Positions 33,014 through 42,283 of a stretch of DNA of 64,000 bases are shown here, in pieces. Origin of the DNA: Pseudolysobacter sp964466115 (GTDB taxonomy: Bacteria > Pseudomonadota > Gammaproteobacteria > Xanthomonadales > Rhodanobacteraceae); contig CAYXMH010000006.1 of assembly GCA_964466115.1 (NCBI GenBank), positions 1-64,000 on the forward strand, in the 5' to 3' direction. Position 1 is the stretch's first letter, and each line of letters starts with the position of its first letter. The position numbers were made by a program, and so were the translations under genes. The notes under the pieces were generated by a model, which saw nothing but the letters and a program-made list of their open reading frames with translations, was not told the origin of the DNA and did no database searches.

Positions 33014-34192
33014 CTAGCTAGAAATCGCCAATCGTTCACTTCGATAAACATGTGCTGTCAATACGCTGACGATGAACGCAATGGCAAATCCGCAGCTCAC
33101 GCAGGTGGCGACATCAACGCCGCTAATCATCTCGCCGCGCACCAATTTGGTGATTAATAAATGTTGACCAAGCAAAGGCACCGTCATCATCCATAACTTC
33201 GCTTTAAGCGGAAGCATTGCCAGCATCAAAGTGGGTAACATCGGCAGCAGCATTAGCAAAGAAAGATAGGTTTGCGCTTCCCGGTAGCTTTTGGCAAATG
33301 CCGCAATCAAGGTTTGCAAAGCCGAAGCAAGCAGCACCAAAGGCGCCATCACGAGCAGCGCCAACAACGCAAAATGCGGCCCCAAATGCAGGTTCATACC
33401 CAGCTTTTCGGTTGGGATGATGTAACCACTGAATGCAAATGCGAGTAATGCCAGGCACAAGCTCGCCATCGCAAAAGCAAAAGTCGCCAACAGTTTGCCG
33501 ACCATGATTTTCCACCGCGCAACTGGGTTGATCAGCAGTGGTTCTAACGATTGCCGTTCGCGCTCTCCGGCGGTGGTGTCAATGGCCAGGTACATTCCGC
33601 CGATAAAACCGCTGATGATTAAAAAATACGGAAGCATGCTAAACAGCAATGCGCTGCGGCTCTGTGGCGTTGATAAATCGCGTTCACCAACGACGAGCGG
33701 TGTAATAACCTGGGGACTGATGCCGCGGGCGACCAAGCGCATCGTGCCGGTACGCCGGCTGTAACGCTCTAGCATTTTGCTCACGCGGTCAACCGAGGAC
33801 GACGCATCGCGTTGCGAGCTATCGTAGAGAAGGTCCACCTGCGCGGGCTCGCCTTTTTTCCAGGATTCTGCAAAATCTTTGGTGATGCGCACCACCACCT
33901 CTTCGTCTTGATCGCGGATTTTTTGCTCTGGATCGGCTATCGCCGGTTTTAGCTTTAATCCTTGTTGCTGCAGTGCATCGACCAAGTTTGGCGCAAGCTC
34001 AGCGCCGATTACCGATACCTCCAAGCTTTTTTCCGCTTTATCCAGCTCGCGATTGGTCATCACCGAAACCATCCCGGCAAACAATAAAGGACCCAGTAAC
34101 GGTCCCATCACCAGCGCGTTCAATACGGTGCGGCGGTCGCGCAAGTTTTCCAAAACTTCCTTCAAGAAAACGACAACGATCGGCGATTTCAT
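33014..34192 (-). CDS. natB: ABC transporter permease, NatB-like
   Basis: The 392-residue membrane protein has one N-terminal helix (LNALVMGPLLGPLLFAGMV), an external loop of about 140 residues, and five or more C-terminal helices starting LLFSMLPYFLIISGFIGGMY. The TTAGERERQSLEPLLINPV block before the second helix is the ABC-2/NatB signature. NatAB of Bacillus exports sodium ions, but the substrate here is unknown. The start overlaps the end of the ATPase gene by four bases. Confidence 0.9.
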   Translation of the reverse strand: MKSPIVVVFLKEVLENLRDRRTVLNALVMGPLLGPLLFAGMVSVMTNRELDKAEKSLEVSVIGAELAPNLVDALQQQGLKLKPAIADPEQKIRDQDEEVVVRITKDFAESWKKGEPAQVDLLYDSSQRDASSSVDRVSKMLERYSRRTGTMRLVARGISPQVITPLVVGERDLSTPQSRSALLFSMLPYFLIISGFIGGMYLAIDTTAGERERQSLEPLLINPVARWKIMVGKLLATFAFAMASLCLALLAFAFSGYIIPTEKLGMNLHLGPHFALLALLVMAPLVLLASALQTLIAAFAKSYREAQTYLSLLMLLPMLPTLMLAMLPLKAKLWMMTVPLLGQHLLITKLVRGEMISGVDVATCVSCGFAIAFIVSVLTAHVYRSERLAISS

Positions 34193-34923
34193 GCCAATAA
34201 CCCCTCTTCGGTACCGATCACTTTGACAAAAGCATCTTCCAAATTCGATTCCCCGGTAAGTTCACGCAATTGATCCGCAGTGCCGCAGGCTGCTACACGG
34301 CCTTTCGCAATTACAACAATGCGATCGCACAAGGCAGCCACCTCTTGCATGATATGACTGGAAAACAGCACGCAACGTCCTTCCTCGCGCAGGTGTTTCA
34401 AAAATCCGCGCATGGTGCGTGTGGCCATCACGTCAAGGCCGTTGGTGGGCTCGTCCAATATCACATTGCGTGGGTCGTGTACCAAGGCTCTGGCGATGGC
34501 CGTTTTAACGCGTTGGCCTTGGGAAAAACCTTCGGTTTTGCGTGCGGCGATATCTTTCATATCCAATGCTTGAAGCAAGGCTTCCGTCCGCACATTGACG
34601 GTAGCGGTATCAAGTCCATGCAATCTTGCAAAATATTCCACATTTTCCCTGGCGCTCAGGCGTTTATACAAACCTCGGGAGTCGGGCAGTACGCCAAGCC
34701 GGCGCCGAACCGCTTCGGCGTTTAGCGCGGCATCAATTCCGTCAACGACAATTTGCCCGGAGTCTGGCCGCATTAAGGTATACAACATGCGCAGGGTTGT
34801 GGTTTTGCCTGCGCCATTGGGACCAAGCAGCCCGGTAATTTCGCCATCAACAGCGGTAAACGATACGCCATCGACCGCGCGCAGCGAACCAAATGCTTTG
34901 TGCAAATTTTTGGCTTCAATCAT
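34189..34923 (-). CDS. natA: ABC transporter ATP-binding protein, NatA-like
   Basis: The 244-residue ATPase has Walker A GPNGAGKTTT, a Q-loop region (LGVLPDSRGLY), signature FSQGQR in place of the usual LSGGQ, as in many NatA proteins, and Walker B VILDEPTNGLD. It energises the adjacent NatB permease. The start overlaps the S33 peptidase gene by four bases and the end overlaps natB by four bases, so three proteins are translationally coupled. Confidence 0.93.
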   Translation of the reverse strand: MIEAKNLHKAFGSLRAVDGVSFTAVDGEITGLLGPNGAGKTTTLRMLYTLMRPDSGQIVVDGIDAALNAEAVRRRLGVLPDSRGLYKRLSARENVEYFARLHGLDTATVNVRTEALLQALDMKDIAARKTEGFSQGQRVKTAIARALVHDPRNVILDEPTNGLDVMATRTMRGFLKHLREEGRCVLFSSHIMQEVAALCDRIVVIAKGRVAACGTADQLRELTGESNLEDAFVKVIGTEEGLLA

Positions 34924-36389
34924 GGTCCGGCCCCATTGAAATCGATAAACGCCGGGACCGGGCCAAGCTCATCAAGGCAGGTGGCATCCAATTCTTTGGG
35001 AGAGAGGCTGTTGGTGAATTTTGCGAGCAGTCGCGGAATGCACCCGCGCGGCGTTACATTATGTCCTTGCCCTTTCGCCACCAGGTGTCGCGCATTGCTT
35101 AGGCCTTGCAGTACCTGTTCGCCATAGCGTGGCGGGGTTACGGGATCGTATTCGCCAGATAACAACAACATGGGTTTATCCGATTGGATCGGGGTATGAA
35201 AATCAGCGGGTGCGGCACCACGCGGCCACACCGAACATTCTGCACGCAGTGCATCCGCGATCGTTGTTCCGAGTAGGGTGTCGCGGTCCTGCGGACGCTC
35301 TGTCAGCCGGTCAACGTCCTCGCTACAGATAACGGTCAGCTGCATGGCGCCAGTGATGTTGGCATCAAGCTCGCCATTGAGCAGTTTGGATTGGCCCAGC
35401 AGCGGAACATAATCGTCCTGCAACGCGCGATCGAGCATTAGCGGCAATAACGCCGAGGTTTCCGTGCTGTAGGCAAACATCCGCACTAGCCCGGCCAACA
35501 CGTTGGCGTTCAAGGTTTGCTGAATGGGTTGAAAATTGTCCGGGTCCGGAATGGTGACTTTGGTCGGATGATCGCGCAACCGGTCACGCACACGGTACAA
35601 GGTGGCGTAAGGGTCATCAAAGCGTTTCGCGCATTCGGCTGTCTTCTTGCATTGATTGAATTGCAACTTAAGGGCATTTTCCAATGCGATAGAAAATTCC
35701 TCGCCCAAGATCAGCTCATTCGGGACCACCCCATCCAATACCACGCTGCGCACCCCGCTCGGATAGCGGCGCAAGTAAGCCTGCGCCACCCGTGTTCCAT
35801 AAGACACGCCGAGTAAATTGTATTGCACACCACCAAGTGCGCTGCGTACCGCTTCCAAATCGCGTATGGCGTCGGAGGTAGTGAAGTAACGCACGTCATT
35901 ATGTTCGGCAAGCGTTTTTAGGCACGATTCGGTGAGTTGTCTTGCACGGTCAAGATCAGGGGCAGTTGGCTCAACGGCAGCACTGTCTACAACCTTGCAT
36001 TCCAATCGATTTGAGCCACCGGTTCCGCGTTGATCGAGCAATACGATATGGCGATTTTTATGCAATATGGAGAAAGCGCCAGCCATCGCCGGGTAGGTTT
36101 CTGTGGCGGATTGCCCGGGGCCACCGGCTAGAAATACCACGGGATCGGGTTTTGGCGAATCCGACTGCGCACGAATCAACGCCAACTTCAACGCAATTTT
36201 CCGGCCCTCCGGGGCATCCCAGTTTTCCGGTACTGAAAATGGGGCACAAAAAGCGGCGGTGGTTTCATTACTGCGTGGGCGCGTTAGCTCGCAACGGTTG
36301 AACGTAAGTTCGCCAATGGTTATCTCATCGGCTGTCGATTTGGGGGACGCCGCCGCGAGTAATGAACTTATCAGCAGACTCGTAAACAT
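34920..36389 (-). CDS. Secreted alpha/beta hydrolase, S33 peptidase family
   Basis: The 489-residue protein has a short signal peptide (MFTSLLISSLLAAASP) and an alpha/beta-hydrolase fold. The oxyanion HGG-like motif is FLAGGPGQSA, the nucleophile elbow GVSYGTR (Ser), the acid GEYDPVTPP (Asp) and the base GQGHNV (His) in a TAP-like C-terminal domain. Proline iminopeptidase and tripeptidyl aminopeptidases of this type act on short peptides. AAGG lies nine bases before the start. It is the first gene of an overlapping operon with natAB. Confidence 0.9.
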   Translation of the reverse strand: MFTSLLISSLLAAASPKSTADEITIGELTFNRCELTRPRSNETTAAFCAPFSVPENWDAPEGRKIALKLALIRAQSDSPKPDPVVFLAGGPGQSATETYPAMAGAFSILHKNRHIVLLDQRGTGGSNRLECKVVDSAAVEPTAPDLDRARQLTESCLKTLAEHNDVRYFTTSDAIRDLEAVRSALGGVQYNLLGVSYGTRVAQAYLRRYPSGVRSVVLDGVVPNELILGEEFSIALENALKLQFNQCKKTAECAKRFDDPYATLYRVRDRLRDHPTKVTIPDPDNFQPIQQTLNANVLAGLVRMFAYSTETSALLPLMLDRALQDDYVPLLGQSKLLNGELDANITGAMQLTVICSEDVDRLTERPQDRDTLLGTTIADALRAECSVWPRGAAPADFHTPIQSDKPMLLLSGEYDPVTPPRYGEQVLQGLSNARHLVAKGQGHNVTPRGCIPRLLAKFTNSLSPKELDATCLDELGPVPAFIDFNGAGP

Positions 36390-36470
36390 CGCAACGCACC
36401 TTCTGTAAGCGTTAAGAAATTATGCGCATCTAAAAACGAAGCAACGCCGCGCAATGAACGTTGATCGTGA

Positions 36471-37220
36471 TCATTTAGAAGAAACGTATTTTTCCCTGCG
36501 GATGTGGGTGGTAGGCAGTCCCGTCTCTTTCAACAGTGCGAAGCTGGCGTCAACCATGTTCGGGTTGCCGCACAGGTAAGCGATGTCATGTTCTGGATCC
36601 GGTTTTAATTCAGCCAATACCGATTGCACATAGCCGATGCGATCGTCGGGTTGCGGCACGCTGCGCGCGTTGCGGCTGAAGCAAGCATGAAACCGAAAGC
36701 CCGGGGTTGCGGCTGCAAACGCCTCGAATTCCTTGCCGTATAAAAGCTCGGCTTCGGTGCGCGCACCAAATAACAAAACAAACTCACAACCGCGGGTTTG
36801 AATTAAACGGCGAATTTGCGGCAACATGGCCCGATAAGGTGTCACGCCGGTTCCGGTACCAACGAGCAGATAACGCCGATTGGTATCGGTTTCCATCAAG
36901 CAAAAACGCCCGTAAGGGCCGCTTGCTTGCACTTGTCCGTTTTCCTGCAGGCTGGACAGCAGTAGGGTTGCCGCTCCTCCTTCAACATAGGAAACGGCCA
37001 TCTCAAGCTGTTTGACCGGCGTGCCGTCTTGAGTGCCGATGGTTGCTATCGAATAACTGCGTTTGGTCGGCTTACCATCGGGCAAGCTAAAATGAATTTG
37101 CACAAATTGCCCGGGTAGGAAAGCAATGAGTTGCCCGTCCACGCGCTCGAACGCCATATGGCGCACGGCTTGGGCGAGCATATAACTGGAAACAAGACGC
37201 AACGAAAAATGTTCGGCCAT
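36471..37220 (-). CDS. fpr: Ferredoxin/flavodoxin-NADP reductase
   Basis: The 249-residue flavoenzyme has the FAD-binding motif RSYSIA and the NADP-binding motif VGTGTGVTPYRAMLP. The C-terminal CGNPNMVD block is followed by an aromatic end (REKYVSSK) typical of bacterial Fpr. It passes electrons between NADPH and ferredoxin or flavodoxin. It lies divergent from yadG; their promoters share the gap 37221-37331. Confidence 0.9.
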   Translation of the reverse strand: MAEHFSLRLVSSYMLAQAVRHMAFERVDGQLIAFLPGQFVQIHFSLPDGKPTKRSYSIATIGTQDGTPVKQLEMAVSYVEGGAATLLLSSLQENGQVQASGPYGRFCLMETDTNRRYLLVGTGTGVTPYRAMLPQIRRLIQTRGCEFVLLFGARTEAELLYGKEFEAFAAATPGFRFHACFSRNARSVPQPDDRIGYVQSVLAELKPDPEHDIAYLCGNPNMVDASFALLKETGLPTTHIRREKYVSSK

Positions 37221-37331
37221 GTATTTAAACGGGGTTAAAGATGTGAGCCACGCGAAGTCAGTTTTTGCAAAACGACCATTTAGTCCGTGGGAAGGTCGCT
37301 ATACTACCGGCCCCAATTCAATTGCGCAGCT

Positions 37332-38264
37332 ATGAACTCAGTACCCGCGCTCGAAGTCAGCAATCTGTATAAAACCTATGCCTCAGGGGTTACCGCTCTG
37401 AAAGGGGTGTCGCTTACGGTGCAGCCAGGCGATTTTTTCGCTCTGTTGGGTCCGAATGGCGCCGGTAAATCCACTTTGATCGGGATTTTAAGCTCGTTGG
37501 TCAACGCAAGCGCAGGGCAAGCGCGCATTTTCGGGGTGGACCTTCATCTTAATCGCAGCGATGCCATGCGCTTAATTGGACTGGTGCCGCAGGAGCTCAA
37601 TTTCAATCAGTTTGAACAGCCGTTTGATATATGCGTCAACCAAGCCGGTTTTTACGGTATTGCGCGCAAGCTTGCGGCGGAGCGTGCGCAGCGCTATCTC
37701 AAACAACTGGCGTTATGGGATAAAGCCTTTGTTCCCTCGCGTACTTTATCCGGCGGCATGAAGCGCCGCCTGATGATTGCGCGCGCAATGATGAACGAGC
37801 CACGGTTGCTAATTCTTGATGAGCCCACCGCTGGCGTTGATATTGAAATTCGCCGGTCGATGTGGAAATTCATCAGCGCCATCAATCAAGCCGGCACGAC
37901 CGTCATTCTAACTACCCATTATCTGGAGGAGGCGGAGCAGTTGTGCCGCAACATCGCCATCATCGATAAGGGTCTCATCATCGAAAACACCAGTGTCCGG
38001 CGGCTTTTGGCCACACTCGATGTGGAAACGCTGGTGTTGGATACCAATAGCATGAGTGAGCTTCCGCAAATACCGGGCGTAAAATTAACCAAAGTCGACG
38101 AACATACGCTGGAAGCGGAAATGCCGCGCACCCACGATCTTAATTCGTTATTTACGGCCCTAACGGAGCGCGGAATTACGGTTATGAGCATGCGCAATAA
38201 GACCAATCGGCTCGAGGAGCTGTTTGTGCGTTTGATTACTCAACCCACGAAGGCCAGTGCATGA
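37332..38264 (+). CDS. yadG: ABC transporter ATP-binding protein YadG
   Basis: The 310-residue ATPase has Walker A GPNGAGKST, signature TLSGGMKRR and Walker B LLILDEPTAGVD. It follows E. coli YadG along its length (GLVPQELNFNQFEQ; TTHYLEEAEQLCRNI; NKTNRLEELFVRL). ATG 37332 is preferred to GTG 37287, because a TATACT box (37300-37305) lies between them and fits a promoter. It pairs with the overlapping yadH permease gene. Substrate is not established. Confidence 0.94.
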   Translation: MNSVPALEVSNLYKTYASGVTALKGVSLTVQPGDFFALLGPNGAGKSTLIGILSSLVNASAGQARIFGVDLHLNRSDAMRLIGLVPQELNFNQFEQPFDICVNQAGFYGIARKLAAERAQRYLKQLALWDKAFVPSRTLSGGMKRRLMIARAMMNEPRLLILDEPTAGVDIEIRRSMWKFISAINQAGTTVILTTHYLEEAEQLCRNIAIIDKGLIIENTSVRRLLATLDVETLVLDTNSMSELPQIPGVKLTKVDEHTLEAEMPRTHDLNSLFTALTERGITVMSMRNKTNRLEELFVRLITQPTKASA

Positions 38265-39031
38265 GTGCCAACTTAATTGCATTGCACACCATCGTACGCC
38301 GTGAAATAGCACGGATTGTTCGCATTTGGGGTCAGACCTTGGTACCGCCGGCGATTACGATGACGTTGTATTTTATTATCTTCGGCAAATTGATCGGCGG
38401 CCGCATTGGCGCGATGGATCACGATATCGCCTATATCGACTACATTGTGCCGGGACTCATCATGATGAGCGTTATCACCAACGCGTACGGAAATATCGTC
38501 TCTTCCTTTTTCGGATCGAAATTCGGGCGCTATGTCGAGGAAATGCTGGTCTCGCCAATGCCGAGTTGGGTTATTTTATTGGGTTATGTCCTAGGGGCGC
38601 TGGCGCGTGGAACGATGGTTGGCGCCATCGTGTTGGTGATTTCGTTATTTTTTACCAAAGTACAACTGTACCATCCATGGATTATGCTTTCGACCGTCCT
38701 TTTCACGGCCGTGGTATTCGCTTTGGCGGGGTTCATCAATGCCGTCTATGCAAAAAAATTCGACGATATCGCCATTGTGCCCACGTTTGTGCTGACGCCA
38801 TTAACCTACCTCGGCGGCGTGTTTTATTCCGTTAATTTACTGCCGCAGCCATGGCAGGCGATTTCGTTGGCCAACCCAATTCTTTATATGGTGAATGCGT
38901 TTCGCTACGGTTTGTTGGGCGTTAGCGATGTGAGCCTCGTCACAGCGTATGTTGTGATGAGTGTCGCGGTCGTGGTGTTGTCCGCGATCAGTCTGTTCCT
39001 GTTGGAACGTGGGGTTGGGTTGCGCAGTTAA
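38261..39031 (+). CDS. yadH: ABC transporter permease YadH
   Basis: The 256-residue ABC-2 permease has six predicted helices (for example LVPPAITMTLYFIIFGKLIG and VLFTAVVFALAGFINAVYA). It carries the family block LTYLGGVFYSVNLLPQPWQ. It overlaps yadG by four bases and completes the exporter. Substrate is unknown. Confidence 0.94.
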   Translation: MSANLIALHTIVRREIARIVRIWGQTLVPPAITMTLYFIIFGKLIGGRIGAMDHDIAYIDYIVPGLIMMSVITNAYGNIVSSFFGSKFGRYVEEMLVSPMPSWVILLGYVLGALARGTMVGAIVLVISLFFTKVQLYHPWIMLSTVLFTAVVFALAGFINAVYAKKFDDIAIVPTFVLTPLTYLGGVFYSVNLLPQPWQAISLANPILYMVNAFRYGLLGVSDVSLVTAYVVMSVAVVVLSAISLFLLERGVGLRS

Positions 39032-39048
39032 TTCCAATGGAGAAATCC

Positions 39049-39945
39049 ATGAGTCAACGAAGGATCAATCGAGTTTTTAGCGCGGCACTTTGCACTGGCG
39101 CATTGTGGTTTGGGTTGGCACATGCAGAAAAGGCCACCCCGGATGCGAAGATCCAAGCGTTTTTGGATTCATTGCATTTCCAAATCGGCGATATCCATGT
39201 TGCGAAGGCCGACGCCACGCTCAAACTCACGCCGGAGTTTCGCTATTTGGATGCAACGGATGCGCAGCGCGTGCTTACCGACCTTTGGGGTAACCCACCG
39301 CATCCCGATGTGCTTGGCATGTTGGTGCCCACGACCAACTCCCTGGCGGACGACGCTTCTTGGGCGGTGGTAATCACGTATTCCAATGACGGTTATGTGT
39401 CGGATGAGGAAGCGGCGAAAATCGATTACGACAAATTGCTCAAAGAGATGCAGACCGACACCTTAGAGGCCAATGCCGATCGTGAAAAGGCGGGGTATGG
39501 GCGCATCGAGTTGGTTGGCTGGGCAACCAAACCGCATTACGACAAGGATGCGAACAAATTGTATTGGGCAAAGGAGCTGAAGTTTCGCGACTCAGCGCAA
39601 CACACGCTGAATTACGATATTCGCGCGCTCGGCCGCGGTGGCTATCTTAGCCTTAATGCGATCGCCGGCATGAATCAACTGGCAACCGTGGAGCAGGGGA
39701 TGCAAAAGGTGTTGGCGTTGACGGAATTCGATGCGGGGCACCGCTACACCGATTTTAATTCCTCGACCGATAAAATTGCCGCTTACGGCATCGGGGCGTT
39801 GGTCGCCGGAGCGATAGCAGCGAAAGCCGGGTTGTTCACCAAGTTGATCGCCATGCTGTTCGCGGCGAAAAAAATCTTAATTGGCGGCGTTATCGCCGTT
39901 GGTGCGCTGTTGAAGAAAGTGTTTGGTGGAAAGAAAGTGCCTTAA
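39049..39945 (+). CDS. DUF2167 membrane-anchored protein
   Basis: The 298-residue protein starts at ATG 39049, with TGGAG six bases upstream. It has a signal peptide (ending GLAHA), a conserved DUF2167 domain (RVLTDLWGNP, LGMLVPT, WAVVITYSNDGYVSDEEA, LVGWATKPHYDK) and C-terminal hydrophobic helices near residues 245-290, ending KKVFGGKKVP. Function is unknown. It follows yadGH closely and may be co-transcribed. Confidence 0.88.
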   Translation: MSQRRINRVFSAALCTGALWFGLAHAEKATPDAKIQAFLDSLHFQIGDIHVAKADATLKLTPEFRYLDATDAQRVLTDLWGNPPHPDVLGMLVPTTNSLADDASWAVVITYSNDGYVSDEEAAKIDYDKLLKEMQTDTLEANADREKAGYGRIELVGWATKPHYDKDANKLYWAKELKFRDSAQHTLNYDIRALGRGGYLSLNAIAGMNQLATVEQGMQKVLALTEFDAGHRYTDFNSSTDKIAAYGIGALVAGAIAAKAGLFTKLIAMLFAAKKILIGGVIAVGALLKKVFGGKKVP

Positions 39946-39979
39946 GTTTGTCGGGCACTAGTTAAGCGTAAACGCCTTT

Positions 39980-40777
39980 TTATTCAGGTGCCGGGATACC
40001 AAAGAATGCGCGGGCCGCAGCAGTCGTCGTCGTGGCGGTAATGTCTAATGCCTCGCCGCGCGCTCGCGCAACTTCGGCACAGATGTGTGCCAAGTACATC
40101 GGTTCATTGCGACGGTGGCTGGGCATCGGTTCGATGTTGCGCGGTAGTAAATACGGGCTGTCCGTTTCCAGCATCAATCGGCTTGCTGGAATCTCGCGCA
40201 TCAATTCGCGCAGATGCAAGCCACGGCGTTCGTCACAAATCCAACCGGTGATGCCAATATAGAAGTCACGATCCAGATAATCAAAAAGCTCTTTTTTATT
40301 TCCCGTAAAGCAGTGCACAACGGCGCGCGAAATCTTGTCCCTTACGCAATTAAGGCATGCCAAAAAATCGGCGTGCGCGTCGCGTTGATGAAGAAATAGC
40401 GGTTTGCCGCAGTCAACCGCCATGGTCAATTGGCGCTCAAACGCAAACCGTTGCGTTGAACGCGGCGAAAGATCGCGATAGTAATCCAGCCCGGTTTCAC
40501 CTACCGCCAAGCATTCCGGGTGGGTTAAAAGTTCTTGCAAGCATGTCTCGGTTTCAACATCGAATTCGCTGGCGTGATGCGGATGCACACCAGCGGTGCT
40601 GTATAAGACGCCAGAATAGGCCAACGCCAGGGCATAAGCGGCTTGCGCCCCCTCGCGACTGGCACCGGTAACCACCAACTGCGTCACATTGTGCGTGCGG
40701 GCGCGCGTCAGCACGGCATTAAGATCGTGCTGAAACGAGTTGTGCGTTAGGTTGGCGCCGATGTCGATAAGCTGCAT
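39980..40777 (-). CDS. tatD: TatD-family metal-dependent DNase
   Basis: The 265-residue TIM-barrel hydrolase differs from the classical order by starting MQLIDIGANLTHNSF. Metal ligands include the His of GVHPHHASE, the Glu of VGETGLDYYRD, the His of LFLHQRDAH and VVHCFTGNKKE, and the Asp of ETDSPYLLPR. TatD is a 3'-5' exonuclease linked to DNA repair and DNA degradation. It is divergent from the secreted protein gene. Confidence 0.95.
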   Translation of the reverse strand: MQLIDIGANLTHNSFQHDLNAVLTRARTHNVTQLVVTGASREGAQAAYALALAYSGVLYSTAGVHPHHASEFDVETETCLQELLTHPECLAVGETGLDYYRDLSPRSTQRFAFERQLTMAVDCGKPLFLHQRDAHADFLACLNCVRDKISRAVVHCFTGNKKELFDYLDRDFYIGITGWICDERRGLHLRELMREIPASRLMLETDSPYLLPRNIEPMPSHRRNEPMYLAHICAEVARARGEALDITATTTTAAARAFFGIPAPE

Positions 40778-40939
40778 GATAATTCTTTTACAAACAACGA
40801 ACTGCTATTATCGGACATCCTGTATAACTGTCCACCGCCATGATCTGTCGCAATGTGCATTCACCACCGATTCATTAACGCCCCTGCATGCTGCGCCAGC
40901 CTGCATTTTGCAGTCGAATACGTCCAAGGAGCACAAGTT

Positions 40940-42139
40940 ATGTTGAAGTCCAGGTGTACGAAGTTTCTTCCGGCCGCTACGATGGCTTTATTGTTGTCGA
41001 ATGCGTGCCTAGTTGCGGCAGCGCACGCGGATTCTGCCACGCAGGCCACTGAGCGGCTATCCAGAATCGCCACTTATAATCACCAGATTGCCGAATTGAA
41101 TGCCGTACCTGCGCACTCACAAACCAGCGCCGCGGGCTCCATGTCGCAGCAAAAGGACTTGGTTGCCAACGTCAGAAGGTCTTATCCGCCCAGCTGCTTA
41201 AGCGATGGCTTGCCTTTTAACAGTCTTGTCGCTGGCGACCCGCTCGTCTCGGGCACCGTGCGCTTATTGGGCGACCCGGTTGCTTGTTTAGGTACGCCCA
41301 CGGCGGAATGCAGCTATACGGAGAACGTATACGTTTCAGTATGGCGGGTAGCGTGCAGCAGCGGTACATCGGCAACCGTTATGGAAATTGACCGTGCTGC
41401 GGGCATGAATGGCAATAGAACGCTGTACCCAACCATGCCGGGAGTGACGGTGCAGCAAGGTTCGAGCACGTTTGCTGCTCGTTTAGCCGAGGATCCAAAC
41501 ACAACATTTACCATGGTGCAGGCAAATAGCCCGATATTCGAAAGCACCATCTTCGCACTGGAGAATTTTTACAGTGGCCTTGCGACGATTAATTATAACC
41601 AGGCGTTTACCTTAACCCTTGACAATTTCTCTGGTGGCGCAAGCCGGTATACCAACTTCACCTTTCCGGCCTATAACCCAGCATCCTACACCTACGGTTA
41701 TCAACCGCTGCCGATCACTGGGTATGTGAGCGGAAACTGGTACGATCCCGCCCACAGCGGTGAGGGTATGTTTGTCACGGTATTGGAGATTCCCGGCGAT
41801 GCTAGCCACCGGGCTTTCACGTTCGCATGGTTCACCTACGATCCGATTGGAATCCCTTATTGGTTGTTCGGCAGCGCCCTTGTTGATACAACAGGTCCAG
41901 GATCGCGTCTCGTCACCGTACCCACCGGCTACTATAGCAACGGTGGTTTTGCTGGTGCGTTCGGCAGTGCTGCGACTGGAACCCTATGGGGACACGTGGA
42001 GTTTGAGTTTACCGATTGCGGCCACATGCACTTCGCTTATAACGGCAATACCGGTACGTTCTCCGGGCCTTCAGGTACGGGCGTTCGGACATGGTCGCGC
42101 TTGCTCAATTACAATATCAACAGCTTGACCTGCGAATAA
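40940..42139 (+). CDS. Secreted protein with HSGEG-type beta domain
   Basis: The 399-residue product starts at ATG 40940, with AAGGAG eight bases upstream. It carries a signal peptide (MLKSRCTKFLPAATMALLLS to AHA). The N-terminal half has paired cysteines and an unknown fold. The C-terminal 150 residues hold a beta domain with GNWYDPAHSGEGMFV, WFTYDPIGIPYWLFG and a closing cysteine, a motif common in secreted proteins of Lysobacter-like bacteria. Function is unknown. A terminator follows. Confidence 0.85.
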   Translation: MLKSRCTKFLPAATMALLLSNACLVAAAHADSATQATERLSRIATYNHQIAELNAVPAHSQTSAAGSMSQQKDLVANVRRSYPPSCLSDGLPFNSLVAGDPLVSGTVRLLGDPVACLGTPTAECSYTENVYVSVWRVACSSGTSATVMEIDRAAGMNGNRTLYPTMPGVTVQQGSSTFAARLAEDPNTTFTMVQANSPIFESTIFALENFYSGLATINYNQAFTLTLDNFSGGASRYTNFTFPAYNPASYTYGYQPLPITGYVSGNWYDPAHSGEGMFVTVLEIPGDASHRAFTFAWFTYDPIGIPYWLFGSALVDTTGPGSRLVTVPTGYYSNGGFAGAFGSAATGTLWGHVEFEFTDCGHMHFAYNGNTGTFSGPSGTGVRTWSRLLNYNINSLTCE

Positions 42140-42160
42140 CGCAATTGCGCAGTTGCATCC

Positions 42161-42190
42161 GATCCCGCCCCAGTGGCGGGATCGACTTTT
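42161..42190 (+). terminator. Rho-independent terminator after the secreted protein gene
   Basis: A nine-base perfect stem (GATCCCGCC with GGCGGGATC, loop CCAGT) is followed by GACTTTT, starting 22 bases after the stop codon at 42139. Confidence 0.85.
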
Positions 42191-42283
42191 CTGCGGTTCG
42201 CAATTTATGTACACAGCTGAAGCGTTTGTCGAACCTCGCAGCGGAACCTTAAGTAAGGCAAACTTAAGTGCCGCCAAAATCCG

